Notes: generated by a model not told the origin, from the letters alone. Shown: positions 8,553 through 17,920, counted from the first letter of the stretch. The stretch: DNA of 45,583 nucleotides from Spirochaetales bacterium (GCA_024233935.1 JACKOY010000029.1:1-45583), one strand, 5' to 3'. Program-made: numbers and translations.

Positions 8553-9767
8553 TTAGAGCGCCTTGATGGCCGCACCCACTTTCTCGGCGCCATCCTTCAG
8601 AGTGGTCGCCACGGTGATCTCAAGCCCTGACTTCGCCAGAATGTCGCGTGCGATCTCGGCGTTGGTTCCCTGGAGGCGAACGATGAGCGGCACCGAGATA
8701 TTCACCAGGCGGGCCGCCTCCACGATACCGTTGGCCACACGGTCGCACTGAACAATGCCGCCAAAAATATTCACGAAGATCGCCTTCACGTTCGGGTCGC
8801 CCAGGATGATGCGAAATCCGTTCGAAACTGTCTCCACGTTCGCGCCACCGCCCACGTCCAGGAAATTGGCCGGCTCGGCTCCAGCCAGCTTTACGATGTC
8901 CATTGTCGCCATCGCCAGGCCCGCGCCGTTGACCATGCACCCCACGTTGCCGTCGAGTTTGATGTAATTGAGATTGAATTCGGAAGCTTTGACTTCAAGC
9001 GGGTCTTCTTCGGAGATGTCACGCATCTCGGCCACGTCGGGATGCCGGTAGAGCGCGTTGTCGTCGTAGGTCAATTTGCAGTCGAGGGCGATCAATTCGT
9101 CGGAGGCAGTCTGCACGAGCGGGTTCACTTCCAGCATACTGGCGTCTTCCTGCTCGTAGGCCTTCCAGAGACTCATAAGAAACTTAGTGCCCTGCTTCAG
9201 ACTTTCCTTCGGGAGGCCCAGTCGGAACAAAAGGTGGCGGGCCTGCCAGGGTTGCATGCCGATGCCGGCTTCGATGGGCAGCTTGATGATTTTTTCCGGA
9301 GTTTTCGCGGCGACTTCTTCAATCTCCATGCCGCCTTCGGTAGAAGCCATGACGATGTGCCTGGAGAGGCCGCGATCGAGCAGCATACTCAGATAGAACT
9401 CTTTTTTGATGTCGGTGCCCTTTTCCATGTAGACTTTCAGGACTTTCTTGCCGGTGTCGCCGGTCTGAATTGTGTGCAGGTAGTTGCCAAGCATCGCCGC
9501 GCCGTATTTCGTTGCCTCATCCCGATTCCGCGCGATTTTCACTCCGCCTTCCTGCACCTTTTTTGCGCTTTTGGGGTCGGCGCCGTCGTATAGCGTGCCC
9601 TTGCCGCGACCACCGGCGTGGATCTGTGATTTGATGGCGACGATACCGGCCTTGAGGGCGTCGAAAGCGGGGCCGATTTCCTCGGCCTTACCAATTACCG
9701 TCCCTTCGGGAACATTGACTCCGTGCTTTCGCAGAACGGCCTTGGCCTGGTATTCATGTATCTTCAT
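8553..9767 (-). CDS. sucC: Succinyl-CoA ligase beta subunit (ADP/GDP-forming)
   Basis: This 404-residue subunit has the ATP-grasp nucleotide-binding domain at the N-terminus (MKIHEYQAKAVLRKHGV; KSQIHAGGRGKG) and the C-terminal CoA-ligase domain (NFLDVGGGAN; FVNIFGGIVQCD). It pairs with SucD. The start ATG at 9767 has GAGG five bases upstream. It heads a five-gene run that ends with panE. The 108-base gap to the divergent phosphatase gene must hold its promoter; only a weak TTGCTT/GATAAG pair is seen on this strand. Confidence 0.98.
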   Translation of the reverse strand: MKIHEYQAKAVLRKHGVNVPEGTVIGKAEEIGPAFDALKAGIVAIKSQIHAGGRGKGTLYDGADPKSAKKVQEGGVKIARNRDEATKYGAAMLGNYLHTIQTGDTGKKVLKVYMEKGTDIKKEFYLSMLLDRGLSRHIVMASTEGGMEIEEVAAKTPEKIIKLPIEAGIGMQPWQARHLLFRLGLPKESLKQGTKFLMSLWKAYEQEDASMLEVNPLVQTASDELIALDCKLTYDDNALYRHPDVAEMRDISEEDPLEVKASEFNLNYIKLDGNVGCMVNGAGLAMATMDIVKLAGAEPANFLDVGGGANVETVSNGFRIILGDPNVKAIFVNIFGGIVQCDRVANGIVEAARLVNISVPLIVRLQGTNAEIARDILAKSGLEITVATTLKDGAEKVGAAIKAL

Positions 9768-9810
9768 AGAGCCCTCGCGTGGAAATGGGGGACAAGATTA
9801 GCCCGGCCCG

Positions 9811-9839
9811 TCGACAGGGAAATATTTTTTTCTTATCTT
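9811..9839 (+). promoter_or_regulatory. Candidate sigma70-type promoter for the phosphatase gene
   Basis: TCGACA (9811-9816, five of six matches to TTGACA) is followed by a 17-base spacer and TATCTT (9834-9839, four of six matches to TATAAT). The spacer is strikingly AT-rich in an otherwise GC-rich window. Transcription would begin near 9846, giving a ~30-base leader before the ATG at 9876. This is a sequence prediction only. Confidence 0.45.
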
Positions 9840-9875
9840 GCAGCTGGCCGGGCAAGCAAATGGGCAAACCAGGCG

Positions 9876-10556
9876 ATGTGGATCATCGGAGACATACACG
9901 GCTGTCATGCGGAACTGGACCAGTTGCTGGGCCAGGTGCCGGAAGACGAAAAGCTGCTCTTTATCGGTGATTACGTGGACCGGGGACCGGATTCCGCGCT
10001 CGTGATCGAACGTCTGTTGCGCGAAAGGGAGCGTTCGGTTTTCCTGCTGGGCAACCACGAGGCAATGCTTCTGTCGTACTACCTGGCGCCGGACAGCCGG
10101 GAAGCCCTTGCCTGGACCTATCCGGTCAATGGGGGGCCCACGACTCTGGCTTCGTATCGCCTGACCCCGACCGATCCCTTCGAAGCCTACCCGCCGGCTC
10201 ACCGGCGTTTCTTCACGGAAGACCTACGGCTACACTATGAGGACGAAGAGTTCATCGCCGTGCATGCCGGCGTGCGTGTAACCGGTTCGACACAGCTCGC
10301 GCGACAGCAGCGCGAAGACCTGCTCTGGATTCGAGAGGACTGGCTACGAAACGAGCATCGCTGGAACGGGAAGCCCGTCTTTTACGGCCACACTCCTTCC
10401 CGCTATGTGTTGGGGCTGGCAGAGCAGCACGAGCCAATTATGGGACAGAACTCGATTGGCATCGACACCGGTTGTGTCTACGGTGGCTCGTTGACGGCCA
10501 TTCACAGCCAAACGCGTGAACTGATTCAGGTCCGTGCTGCCCGCTCGTACGTCTAG
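9876..10556 (+). CDS. PPP-family serine/threonine-type phosphatase
   Basis: This 226-residue calcineurin-like metallophosphatase carries the PPP signatures in order: GDIHGC at residues 4-9, GDYVDRGP, and GNHE. The later histidines VHAG and YGHTP complete the metal site, and IGIDTGCVYGG closes the fold as in bacterial PrpA/ApaH-like enzymes. It could dephosphorylate phosphoproteins or hydrolyse Ap4A; the sequence does not decide. The ATG at 9876 is chosen because GDIHG lies four residues in; an open frame upstream gives unrelated residues. It precedes the nucleotidyltransferase gene by 15 bases. Confidence 0.88.
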   Translation: MWIIGDIHGCHAELDQLLGQVPEDEKLLFIGDYVDRGPDSALVIERLLRERERSVFLLGNHEAMLLSYYLAPDSREALAWTYPVNGGPTTLASYRLTPTDPFEAYPPAHRRFFTEDLRLHYEDEEFIAVHAGVRVTGSTQLARQQREDLLWIREDWLRNEHRWNGKPVFYGHTPSRYVLGLAEQHEPIMGQNSIGIDTGCVYGGSLTAIHSQTRELIQVRAARSYV

Positions 10557-10571
10557 ACGTCAAATCCGACG

Positions 10572-11978
10572 ATGCCCATACCTGTAACAGAACCCGAAAA
10601 GCTCCTCGACCTGATGGAGGAAAAGCTACGGACCGCCGTGCTCGAGGTGCACTCGAACTTCGTGGGCGCCGGCTTCGAATGCTACATGGTCGGCGGCATT
10701 GTGCGCGACCTGCTTCTGGGTCGACCGCCCGGTGATGTGGACTTTGCCACGAACGCGCGTCCCGAAGCGGTGCAGAAGCTTTTTCGACGAACGGTACCCA
10801 CGGGCCTGAAACACGGCACCGTCAGTGTACTGATAGATGACTTTCAGTTCGAAGTAACGACCTATCGCGCGGAAAAAGGATACAGTGACGCCCGTCATCC
10901 GGACGAAGTGCGCTTCGCAGATACTCTGTCGGAGGACCTGGAACGCCGGGATTTCACGATCAATGCCCTGGCATTCGATCCCGGCCGAAGAGAACTTCTG
11001 GATATGCACGAGGGCCTGGCGGACCTTTCCCAGGGCCTGATCCGCACCATCGGCCGTCCCCGGGACCGCTTTTTCGAGGATGGACTGCGTCCCATTCGGG
11101 CCTGCCGTTTTGCCGCGACTCTGGACTTCGACATAGAACCCGGGACCGAAGAAGCCCTGGCCGATCCCGAAGTTCATCGGCGCACGCGCCTGGTGGCTGT
11201 GGAACGGTTCGCCGATGAACTCTGGAAGGGCATGGCCGCCAGACACGTCAGCGCAATGATTCGTCACCTGGAAAAGAGTCGTCTGCTTTACCTCTTTTTC
11301 CCGCGGGCGGTGGGCCTGGTGCCCCAGACCACCGCTGCCTGCTTCGCCGATCTGGAAGCCATGGCCGACTACCCCGCCGTGATGAAAATGGCCTGCTGGT
11401 GGGACGATCTGGGATTTTTTGAAACCCGGGTGATCAGAACGGTCGCGCAGAGCCTGCGCTTTTCCAACCAGGACACCCGCGACGTGGAGTGGTACTGTCG
11501 CTATTACAGCTTTCAGAAATCTCTTGCAAGTGAGCTTCAGGAGGAACTTGATACGGAAGCAGCCCGTTCGGGGAATTCCGCGGGTCCCATAAAACTCATT
11601 CCCGGCATCGACTATCGATCATTGGTTTCCGAGGAACGTTTGGAACAGTTTCTTTCGCAGCCGTTGATTGACTACCGCATCCGTCGATTTCTTTCAGACC
11701 TGAAGCAGCACTACCGGGCCACCGGGATCGAGTTTCTGAAGAGGGCCAGTGATTTGCCGCTAAATCAGGTGCCGGTGAAACGCCTGATCGAAATTTATGA
11801 GCGCGAGCCCCTTACAATCGCCGATCTCAAAATTGACGGGCACGAGCTTATGAACCTCGGGCTTTCGGGTCCCATGATAGGCGAAACATTGCGGCTCTTT
11901 TTGGACTCCGTGCTTCGCGATCCCGCCCGGAACGACCAGGCCTACTTTCGAGAACGCCTTAAGTCCCGCGTGGACTGA
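10572..11978 (+). CDS. CCA tRNA nucleotidyltransferase / poly(A) polymerase family protein
   Basis: This 468-residue class II nucleotidyltransferase has YMVGGIVRDLLLGRPPGDVDFATNA at residues 38-62, with catalytic D55 and D57. The ERRDFTINALAFD motif and the neck-region RPIRACRFAA helix follow. The family adds CCA to tRNA 3' ends or poly(A) tails to RNA, and sequence alone does not separate the two; many spirochaetes use such a protein for CCA addition. The C-terminal half (after ~residue 250) is divergent. It lies 15 bases after the phosphatase, and its last 20 bases overlap the convergent mtnA. Confidence 0.85.
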   Translation: MPIPVTEPEKLLDLMEEKLRTAVLEVHSNFVGAGFECYMVGGIVRDLLLGRPPGDVDFATNARPEAVQKLFRRTVPTGLKHGTVSVLIDDFQFEVTTYRAEKGYSDARHPDEVRFADTLSEDLERRDFTINALAFDPGRRELLDMHEGLADLSQGLIRTIGRPRDRFFEDGLRPIRACRFAATLDFDIEPGTEEALADPEVHRRTRLVAVERFADELWKGMAARHVSAMIRHLEKSRLLYLFFPRAVGLVPQTTAACFADLEAMADYPAVMKMACWWDDLGFFETRVIRTVAQSLRFSNQDTRDVEWYCRYYSFQKSLASELQEELDTEAARSGNSAGPIKLIPGIDYRSLVSEERLEQFLSQPLIDYRIRRFLSDLKQHYRATGIEFLKRASDLPLNQVPVKRLIEIYEREPLTIADLKIDGHELMNLGLSGPMIGETLRLFLDSVLRDPARNDQAYFRERLKSRVD

Positions 11979-13032
11979 AGTCGTAAGGCCCGCGGTGAAT
12001 ACCCTTTTCCGTTACAATTGCTGTAATCAAATCTCCTGGAGTCACATCAAAAGCGGGATTGTAGACCGGTACATCCAGCGGAGAGACCGCTTGCCCGCCA
12101 AAGCCGCGGACTTCGTCGGCGGTTCGTTCTTCGATCGGGATCGCATCACCGCTGGCCAGAGCGAAATCCAGGGTTGTTGAGGGGGCGACTACATAAAATG
12201 GGACGCCGTAATGATGGGCGGCAAGGGCAATGCCGAGCGTCCCGATCTTGTTGGCCGTGTCGCCATTGGCAACGATTCGGTCCGCTCCCACCATGACCAG
12301 GTCAATCCGCCCCGAAGACAAAACGTGAGCCGCCATACTGTCCGTGATCAAGGCGGTATCGATGCCGGCCCGCTGCAACTCCCAGGTCGTCAGTCGGGCG
12401 CCCTGCAAGAGCGGTCGGGTCTCGGTGGCATACACTCGAATCCCTTTTCCCTGCATACCAGCGGTGAACAAGGCAGCCAGGGCCGTCCCGATTCCAGCGG
12501 TGGCCAGCGCCCCGGTATTGCAGTGTGTGAGTATGCGCGCCCCCCGCGGAATAAGCTCGCTTCCCAGACGACCCAGAGTCTGACAAATTTCCTCATCGGC
12601 TTCGGCCAGTTCGCCTGCCAGGGCCGCAATCGACTCACGCAGCCACGCGATCGGTCTGTCTTCGCTTTGAAAACGTGCGATCAAAAGCCGGAACTGCTGC
12701 ATGGCGTTGCCCAGATTGACCGCCGTCGGCCGGCTGGAATTCAGGCGCTCCACGTAGCGCCCGGCCAGCTCCGCCAGCTTCCGCGCATCCGTTTCTGGAC
12801 TGCGTTCTATTTCGAGCTGCAACGCATAGGCAGCAACAATCGCAATCGCCGGGGCGCCCCGCACCTGAAGCGCGCGAATGGCATCGACAGCGCGTTCAAC
12901 GCCGTCGATGGGGATCTCTTTGAGTGTGTGCGGCAACGCCCTCTGGTCGACAACCGTCAGACGCGGGGGGTGGCCCGGTTCGAAACGAAAGCCGCGTACA
13001 ACGGACAGAGTCTTTGCGGCAGTATCAGTCAT
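11959..13032 (-). CDS. mtnA: S-methyl-5-thioribose-1-phosphate isomerase
   Basis: This 357-residue protein is a full-length MtnA, which converts methylthioribose-1-phosphate to methylthioribulose-1-phosphate in methionine salvage. Diagnostic motifs are RGAPAIAIVAAY near residue 58, THCNTGALATAG (catalytic Cys), ETRPLLQGARLT and VGADRIVANGDTANKIGT (catalytic Asp). The ATG at 13032 overlaps the upstream gene's stop by eight bases (ATGACTGA). The 3' end overlaps the convergent nucleotidyltransferase by 20 bases, so neither gene has its own terminator there. No other methionine-salvage gene is in the window. Confidence 0.96.
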   Translation of the reverse strand: MTDTAAKTLSVVRGFRFEPGHPPRLTVVDQRALPHTLKEIPIDGVERAVDAIRALQVRGAPAIAIVAAYALQLEIERSPETDARKLAELAGRYVERLNSSRPTAVNLGNAMQQFRLLIARFQSEDRPIAWLRESIAALAGELAEADEEICQTLGRLGSELIPRGARILTHCNTGALATAGIGTALAALFTAGMQGKGIRVYATETRPLLQGARLTTWELQRAGIDTALITDSMAAHVLSSGRIDLVMVGADRIVANGDTANKIGTLGIALAAHHYGVPFYVVAPSTTLDFALASGDAIPIEERTADEVRGFGGQAVSPLDVPVYNPAFDVTPGDLITAIVTEKGIHRGPYDFSPRGT

Positions 13033-13654
13033 CGCTTATATTGGGTAACCAGTCGTCGGATTCGGTTTCGGGCGCATATTCCGGGAAATATGCAAAGAAC
13101 AGACTACGCGGCACGAGTCGATAGCCCACGCCGAATTTCTTCAGGTGATCTTCGGAGTACTCCACTTCGGGAGCCATGTGAAACGCAATCTCCTCTTCAA
13201 AATGATTCATGCGGTCGATGGTCAGCTCCATTCCGGGAACAATCTGCGTTTTCATGAAGGCCCAGTCCGACTTGAAACGCAGCGGATCGGGCCGGGCTTC
13301 CCGCCCCCGATCGGCAAGCAAAACCAGTCGCTTGAGGGGACAACCGCTGTCTGCATAAGGCACCAGATTCACTTTGATGAATCGCTGGGCGAGGCCGATT
13401 TCCTCGCAAAGCCCGGAAGGCGTATAGTCGGCCTTGCGGGCATGCATGCGGGCCACGCGAATATCCTGCGAAAGATGCTCCAGGCTCGGTGGCGGTGTCC
13501 GACTTCCGGCCCCGAATTCCCCTTCCCAGAGCCAGCGATACACATTGCGGGCTTCGGTAACATCGTAGCGTTCGAGAAAGCCTTCGGCGATTACCACCTT
13601 CTCCTCGTAGTCGAGTTTACGTTCGTTTGCCTGAAAATCCTCAATGAAGGCCAT
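13025..13654 (-). CDS. Conserved-looking hypothetical protein
   Basis: This 209-residue soluble protein belongs to no family I recognise. It is acidic towards the C-terminus (PETESDDWLPNISDD), with no signal peptide or membrane segment, and rich in aromatic and charged residues typical of a folded cytoplasmic protein. The ATG at 13654 shares one base with the plsY stop (TGATG), and its own stop overlaps the mtnA start, so it is locked into the smpB-der-plsY-mtnA operon by translational coupling on both sides. That context supports a real gene but does not reveal a function. Confidence 0.75.
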   Translation of the reverse strand: MAFIEDFQANERKLDYEEKVVIAEGFLERYDVTEARNVYRWLWEGEFGAGSRTPPPSLEHLSQDIRVARMHARKADYTPSGLCEEIGLAQRFIKVNLVPYADSGCPLKRLVLLADRGREARPDPLRFKSDWAFMKTQIVPGMELTIDRMNHFEEEIAFHMAPEVEYSEDHLKKFGVGYRLVPRSLFFAYFPEYAPETESDDWLPNISDD

Positions 13655-14301
13655 CAATCGGACTCCCGGCGACGAAAGCTGTGTTCCTCGCCGCGCACCA
13701 GGCGTCGGATATTGTCCCGGTGCCGGATAAAGAGCAAAACCAACCCTGCCAGACTCAGGTACAGGATCGGAAGATTGGCCGGAGCAAAGGGTTCTTCATG
13801 GACAAAGAAATAAGAAACCGAGAGCGCCACCACCCCCACCAGGCTTCCAACGGAGAAATAACGCGAAATACCCATTGCAATCAAGGAGGCAACGGCGGCG
13901 ATCAAGAGCCCCAACGGGAAGAGCACGGCAAAGACGCCAATCAGAGTCGCAACGCCTTTGCCCCCTCGAAATCCAAGAAAGGGCGTGTACACGTGACCGA
14001 TGATTGCAAGCGCCCCCAATGCGATATCGAGCCAGATGGCGGCCTCGCCTTCCATTTCGGGCAAGAGTATGCGCCGGGCCAGAACGGGGGCAGCGCCTTT
14101 CGCCCCATCAAACAAAAAAGCCAGAAGTCCAGGTACCGGTCCGGCGACCCGAAACGCATTCGATGCGCCCGGATTCCCGGAGCCCTGCTCTCGAATATCC
14201 ACCCGCCCAATCCAGAGCGCAAAGAGGTACGCGAAGGGCACCGCTCCGAACACAAAGGCCCCGCAGGCGAGGCCGGCGATCAAGAGCTGGTCCGGGTTCA
14301 A
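13654..14301 (-). CDS. plsY: Acyl-phosphate:glycerol-3-phosphate acyltransferase
   Basis: PlsY transfers an acyl group from acyl-phosphate to glycerol-3-phosphate at the inner membrane, the first step of phospholipid synthesis. The 215-residue protein shows the family's five or so membrane segments and three conserved loops: GSGNPGASN, GHVYTPFLGFRGGKGVAT and RHRDNIRRL. The start is TTG at 14301, whose bases overlap the der stop (TTGA, four bases). A PlsX partner is not in the window. Confidence 0.96.
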   Translation of the reverse strand: MNPDQLLIAGLACGAFVFGAVPFAYLFALWIGRVDIREQGSGNPGASNAFRVAGPVPGLLAFLFDGAKGAAPVLARRILLPEMEGEAAIWLDIALGALAIIGHVYTPFLGFRGGKGVATLIGVFAVLFPLGLLIAAVASLIAMGISRYFSVGSLVGVVALSVSYFFVHEEPFAPANLPILYLSLAGLVLLFIRHRDNIRRLVRGEEHSFRRRESD

Positions 14302-15737
14302 GAATCGTCCCCCTCGTTTCGCTCACGCACCAGGATGCGAATCGGAATTCCCGCCAGGTCATACGCCTCCCGGATTTGGTTTTCAAAGAACTGCGTCTGA
14401 TTGGCCCGGAAGCGAGCCCGCTTGTTGACGAAAAACACGAAGACCGGTGGCTCCGTCTCCACCTGCGAGGCGTACAGAATCCGGAGGCCCTGGCCGCGAC
14501 CGGGAAGCTTGCGGAACCAGACCGCGATGCGGTCGTTCAATTCGCCGGTCGGAATACGGCGACGCATACGCTCATCGAGCATCAGGCATTGCTCGAGCAA
14601 CTTGTTGACCCGCTGCCCCGTTCGGGCCGAAAGAAACACAACCGGCATGTTACGCGCATGAGGAAACTGAAAGTACAGGCGATCAAGAAATTCCCGTGTG
14701 CTTTTTTCGGTCTTATCTTCGACTGCGTCCCATTTATTAATACCAATCACCGCCGGCCGGCGCACTTCCTGAATGAGGGCCGAGATCTTTTTGTCCAGGT
14801 CGGTGATACCCTGGAGGGCGTCCACGAGATGCACTACGACGCGCGCATCCTGAATCGCCCGACGGGTCCGCGTGGTGGAGAAAAAATCGATCTGATGGTC
14901 GCGTAGATGGCTGCGTCGCCGCAGGCCGGCCGTGTCGACTAATCGAATTGCGTGATTCTGAAAGCGAAACACCAGATCGACCGTGTCGCGGGTCGTGCCG
15001 GGCACATCCGATACGAGCACGACGTCCTCATCGACGATCTGATTAAAGAGTGAAGACTTGCCCGCATTGGGACGACCAACAATCGCAATGCGTGTTTCCT
15101 CGGGAATTGCGTCCGAAACCACGCTGGAATCGTCTTTTTCTTTGCGTCGTTGACCGGGCGCCCCGGCTGGCTCCTCCCCCGAGATAGGCTCTTCGCTTTT
15201 GACGGAGCCCAGGGCCGGATGCACCTCGGCCATGCGACCGAGCAGCACGCCCAGATGACGCCTGCCACGGGCCGATATGGCCAGGGGCGCCGGAAATCCG
15301 CCGCGGTAACACTCGGCCAGACAATCGGGCTCGGTTGCGCTATCGTCGACTTTGTTAACGACCACCAGAAATGGCGTACCGCTACGTCGCACGATCTCCA
15401 GAAACTCCTGGTCGGCCGGCGCCGGGCCGGGAGCCTCAAGCACAAGCAGAATCAAATCCACGCGGCTCAGGTGCGTGCGGGCGCGTTCCAGAACTGCCTG
15501 CTCCAGCTGGCCGGGATCCTCAATATCAAGACCGGGGGTGTCCGAGAGCATAAAATGCAAACCAGATCGTTTGATTTCCACTTCCAGAATATCGCGGGTA
15601 AGCCCGGGAATATCATCGGTGATGGCGCGCCGGCGCCCGTACAGGGCGTTGAGCAGGGTGGACTTACCAACGTTACGACGGCCCATGAGACTCACACGGG
15701 GCAGGCGCTTCTTTCTTCTCAGCTCCCGCCGACTCAT
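14298..15737 (-). CDS. der: Ribosome biogenesis GTPase Der (EngA)
   Basis: This 479-residue protein has tandem GTPase domains and a C-terminal KH-like domain, the unique arrangement of Der, which is needed for 50S subunit assembly. Domain 1 has GRRNVGKS (residues 19-26), DTPGL (66-70) and NKVD (128-131). Domain 2 has GRPNAGKSS (221-229), DTAGL (268-272) and NKWD. The linker at residues 178-212 is long and charged (EEPISGEEP, QRRKEKDD). The ATG at 15737 shares one base with the smpB stop (TGATG), and its end overlaps plsY. Confidence 0.97.
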   Translation of the reverse strand: MSRRELRRKKRLPRVSLMGRRNVGKSTLLNALYGRRRAITDDIPGLTRDILEVEIKRSGLHFMLSDTPGLDIEDPGQLEQAVLERARTHLSRVDLILLVLEAPGPAPADQEFLEIVRRSGTPFLVVVNKVDDSATEPDCLAECYRGGFPAPLAISARGRRHLGVLLGRMAEVHPALGSVKSEEPISGEEPAGAPGQRRKEKDDSSVVSDAIPEETRIAIVGRPNAGKSSLFNQIVDEDVVLVSDVPGTTRDTVDLVFRFQNHAIRLVDTAGLRRRSHLRDHQIDFFSTTRTRRAIQDARVVVHLVDALQGITDLDKKISALIQEVRRPAVIGINKWDAVEDKTEKSTREFLDRLYFQFPHARNMPVVFLSARTGQRVNKLLEQCLMLDERMRRRIPTGELNDRIAVWFRKLPGRGQGLRILYASQVETEPPVFVFFVNKRARFRANQTQFFENQIREAYDLAGIPIRILVRERNEGDDS

Positions 15738-16210
15738 CAGCCATGGTTCCTGAGCGCGCGCGCCATTTCGCGGTCTGCTTCGCGCTTCTTTTCCGACTCG
15801 CGCCGGTCCGCGATCTTTTTGCCACGCCCCAGACCGAGCAGGACCTTCACCAGCCCTTTCTCGTTGAAATAGAGCTTGAGTGGAATCATCGTCAGGCGTT
15901 TTTCCTTGATGCGGCTTTCAAAGCGCGCGATTTCAGAGCGTTTCAGAAGCAACTTGCGGGTGCGATCTTCGGCATGATTGAAGGCGCCGGCGTTTTGATA
16001 AGGCTGGATGCGCAAATTTACCAGGAAAAGTTCGCCTCCCCGCGGCAGGGCGTACGAATCGGCCAGATTACCACCGCCTTCGCGCAGACTCTTCACTTCG
16101 GTTCCCGTGAGGACGATGCCCGCCTCCACGGTTTCCATGATTTCGTACTGAAAGCGCGCCTTCTTGTTTTCGAGGACCGGCGGGCTCTTCTTGATTTGCG
16201 CCTTTGCCAT
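15737..16210 (-). CDS. smpB: SsrA-binding protein SmpB
   Basis: SmpB binds tmRNA and delivers it to stalled ribosomes for trans-translation. The 157-residue protein contains ENKKARFQYEI, GTEVKSLREG, the conserved QPYQNAGAFNH loop and KLLLKRSEI. It ends in the basic tail (RGKKIADRRESEKKREADRE) that enters the decoding channel. It is the first gene of the smpB-der-plsY-unknown-mtnA operon. The 147 bases upstream (16211-16357) hold no gene; I searched them for a tmRNA and saw none, and no convincing promoter. Confidence 0.97.
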   Translation of the reverse strand: MAKAQIKKSPPVLENKKARFQYEIMETVEAGIVLTGTEVKSLREGGGNLADSYALPRGGELFLVNLRIQPYQNAGAFNHAEDRTRKLLLKRSEIARFESRIKEKRLTMIPLKLYFNEKGLVKVLLGLGRGKKIADRRESEKKREADREMARALRNHG

Positions 16211-16357
16211 TCGCGAACGTCATCAACCGGAAGTGCCCCGAAGGGATGGATGAACCAGCAAGCATTCCAGGGGGGCCGGCCCGGACAACCAAATTAGACG
16301 CAAGAAATCGGGATGCCAGAGTTCACGACGGCGTGGGCGCCCCCCTGCACGGGTCGA

Positions 16358-17920
16358 TCAGTCCAGGCCGGCGGAAAGATACGGAATGCCGTGACGCGCA
16401 CGGACTTCGTCGTCAGCGGCTTCCAGACCGCGGCGGCCCAGGACAACCAGGCGACCTCCCTCAAGCTGGAACGCCAGATCCTCCCCGGCCTGAACGCGCC
16501 GCAGAATCAGCTCCCGGAGGTGACGCAGATTCATTACCGCTACCCCGGCAAAGCCTTCTACCAGTTCGTGATGCGCTTCAACGCCACGATTGTAGTCCAG
16601 GGGCAGAACCCGGTCGAGCACCACGTACCGACGCCCCTCGGGCCGCTCCGTAACGGCGCCCTGCTCAAGCAAATAGGCCAGGCGCGGCGGCAGATCGGCG
16701 CCCACGGCCGTAGCGTACGAAAAGCTCAGTTCCACGAATACGAGCCCGCCCACGATCAGGTAGGGCTGCTCCGCGTTGAGCGCGGGTATCGTCAGATAAT
16801 CCGGTGAATACAACCCCGGTCGATACTGGACATCCTGCCGAATTCGCCCCCGCACCACGCTCAGGGCGATCGATCCGGAACCCCGGGGCACTCCACGCAA
16901 ACTGGAAAGGGCGAGGCGAACAGAGAGCAAACCGAGCTCCGGATCGGCGACCGAAAGATCCGGGCGCACGGGTCGACCTTCGACGGCGACGATCACATCA
17001 CCGGGTCGCACTCCGACGTCCGCACCATTCCAGGGCAGCACTTCCGTCACCAGCACGCCCTGGCGATCGCTTGCCAGACCGTAATAGTCGCGCACGGCGA
17101 CGGTGCTCAATTCTTCGAGCTGCAGGCCGGGATGCCGGAGAATGGTCCTGACCGGTCTCGATTCTGTGCCATTCGCTTCGCTGACCTCAATGCGGCTCAC
17201 GGACGAATCGGGCTCGGTCCGCGACCGTTCCAGAAAGACGCGCAGGAGGCTCGCAGGAATCGCAAGTCCCGACCGCGTTTCCGCATTAAACCCGGCCACA
17301 ATGCCAATGACCTTCTGGTTTTCAAAAAGCACGTCGCCGGCCCGCACGTCCGGCGCCCAGCCTGAGAAGCGCAAAGCCGGATACACGAAACCGCTCACGA
17401 GCGCCGTCGCGGTCGCCACACCCTCGTAGGTAACCGCATAGCTATCAAACTCGCCATTCCGGTTGAGACTGATCAGACGCAGAGGACGGCCCGCGTTCCC
17501 ATACACGAAAGAATCCGCGATCGTTGTACGGGTACTCGAAGACCAGCGTTCCACATCGGCTTCGTCGAGCTGGAGTGCGACCAGGCCCAGGGCGGAATCA
17601 AACAGGCGCCGCTTCACCGAAAGCTCCATCTGACTTCCCGTACGCGCGGTGACGCTGACCGCCCGACCCGCGGACGGATCCAGTGAAAGGATTTGACCGT
17701 CGCCGAGATACAGGCCAACGCTGCTACCGCGTTCCAGATGATCCCGCTGCCACGGATCCCGGGCTGGAATGAGGCGCGCGGCCACCCGAACTTCCATCAG
17801 GCTATCCCGGTCCGAATCCCGGCTGGCTGCCGGACGCTCGGCCGATATGCCATTCGACAGCGCCGGAAGCGAGAGCACTACCAGTAGCGCTACCAGCAGC
17901 CTTCTAACGGACACGACCAT
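16358..17920 (-). CDS. Deg9-like HtrA pseudoprotease with PDZ domains (second copy)
   Basis: This 520-residue exported protein starts with a signal peptide (basic VVSVRR, hydrophobic residues 9-22). The body has the trypsin-like fold followed by a PDZ domain (~residues 288-365, LPWNGADVGVRPGDVIVAVEGRPV). The C-terminal region typical of Deg9-type HtrA proteins follows: YLIVGGLVFVELSF near 387 and a second PDZ-like stretch ending ARHGIPYLSAGLD. All three catalytic positions appear lost by my hand alignment: the histidine region reads ILSLDPSAG (H to P82), the aspartate region LGLVALQL (D to G112), and the serine region VRAGDVLF (S to R193). It is therefore probably a non-catalytic periplasmic chaperone or adaptor. 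The ATG at 17920 overlaps the first copy by 17 bases; it ends the T2SS operon. Confidence 0.75.
   Translation of the reverse strand: MVVSVRRLLVALLVVLSLPALSNGISAERPAASRDSDRDSLMEVRVAARLIPARDPWQRDHLERGSSVGLYLGDGQILSLDPSAGRAVSVTARTGSQMELSVKRRLFDSALGLVALQLDEADVERWSSSTRTTIADSFVYGNAGRPLRLISLNRNGEFDSYAVTYEGVATATALVSGFVYPALRFSGWAPDVRAGDVLFENQKVIGIVAGFNAETRSGLAIPASLLRVFLERSRTEPDSSVSRIEVSEANGTESRPVRTILRHPGLQLEELSTVAVRDYYGLASDRQGVLVTEVLPWNGADVGVRPGDVIVAVEGRPVRPDLSVADPELGLLSVRLALSSLRGVPRGSGSIALSVVRGRIRQDVQYRPGLYSPDYLTIPALNAEQPYLIVGGLVFVELSFSYATAVGADLPPRLAYLLEQGAVTERPEGRRYVVLDRVLPLDYNRGVEAHHELVEGFAGVAVMNLRHLRELILRRVQAGEDLAFQLEGGRLVVLGRRGLEAADDEVRARHGIPYLSAGLD

Noticed and set aside
10549..10560. Palindrome ACGTCTAGACGT over the phosphatase stop codon
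   Set aside because: Isolated, partly coding and without a matching copy; likely chance.
16211..16357. Possible tmRNA gene next to smpB
   Set aside because: Only 147 bases, with no tRNA-like ends or tag-reading frame.
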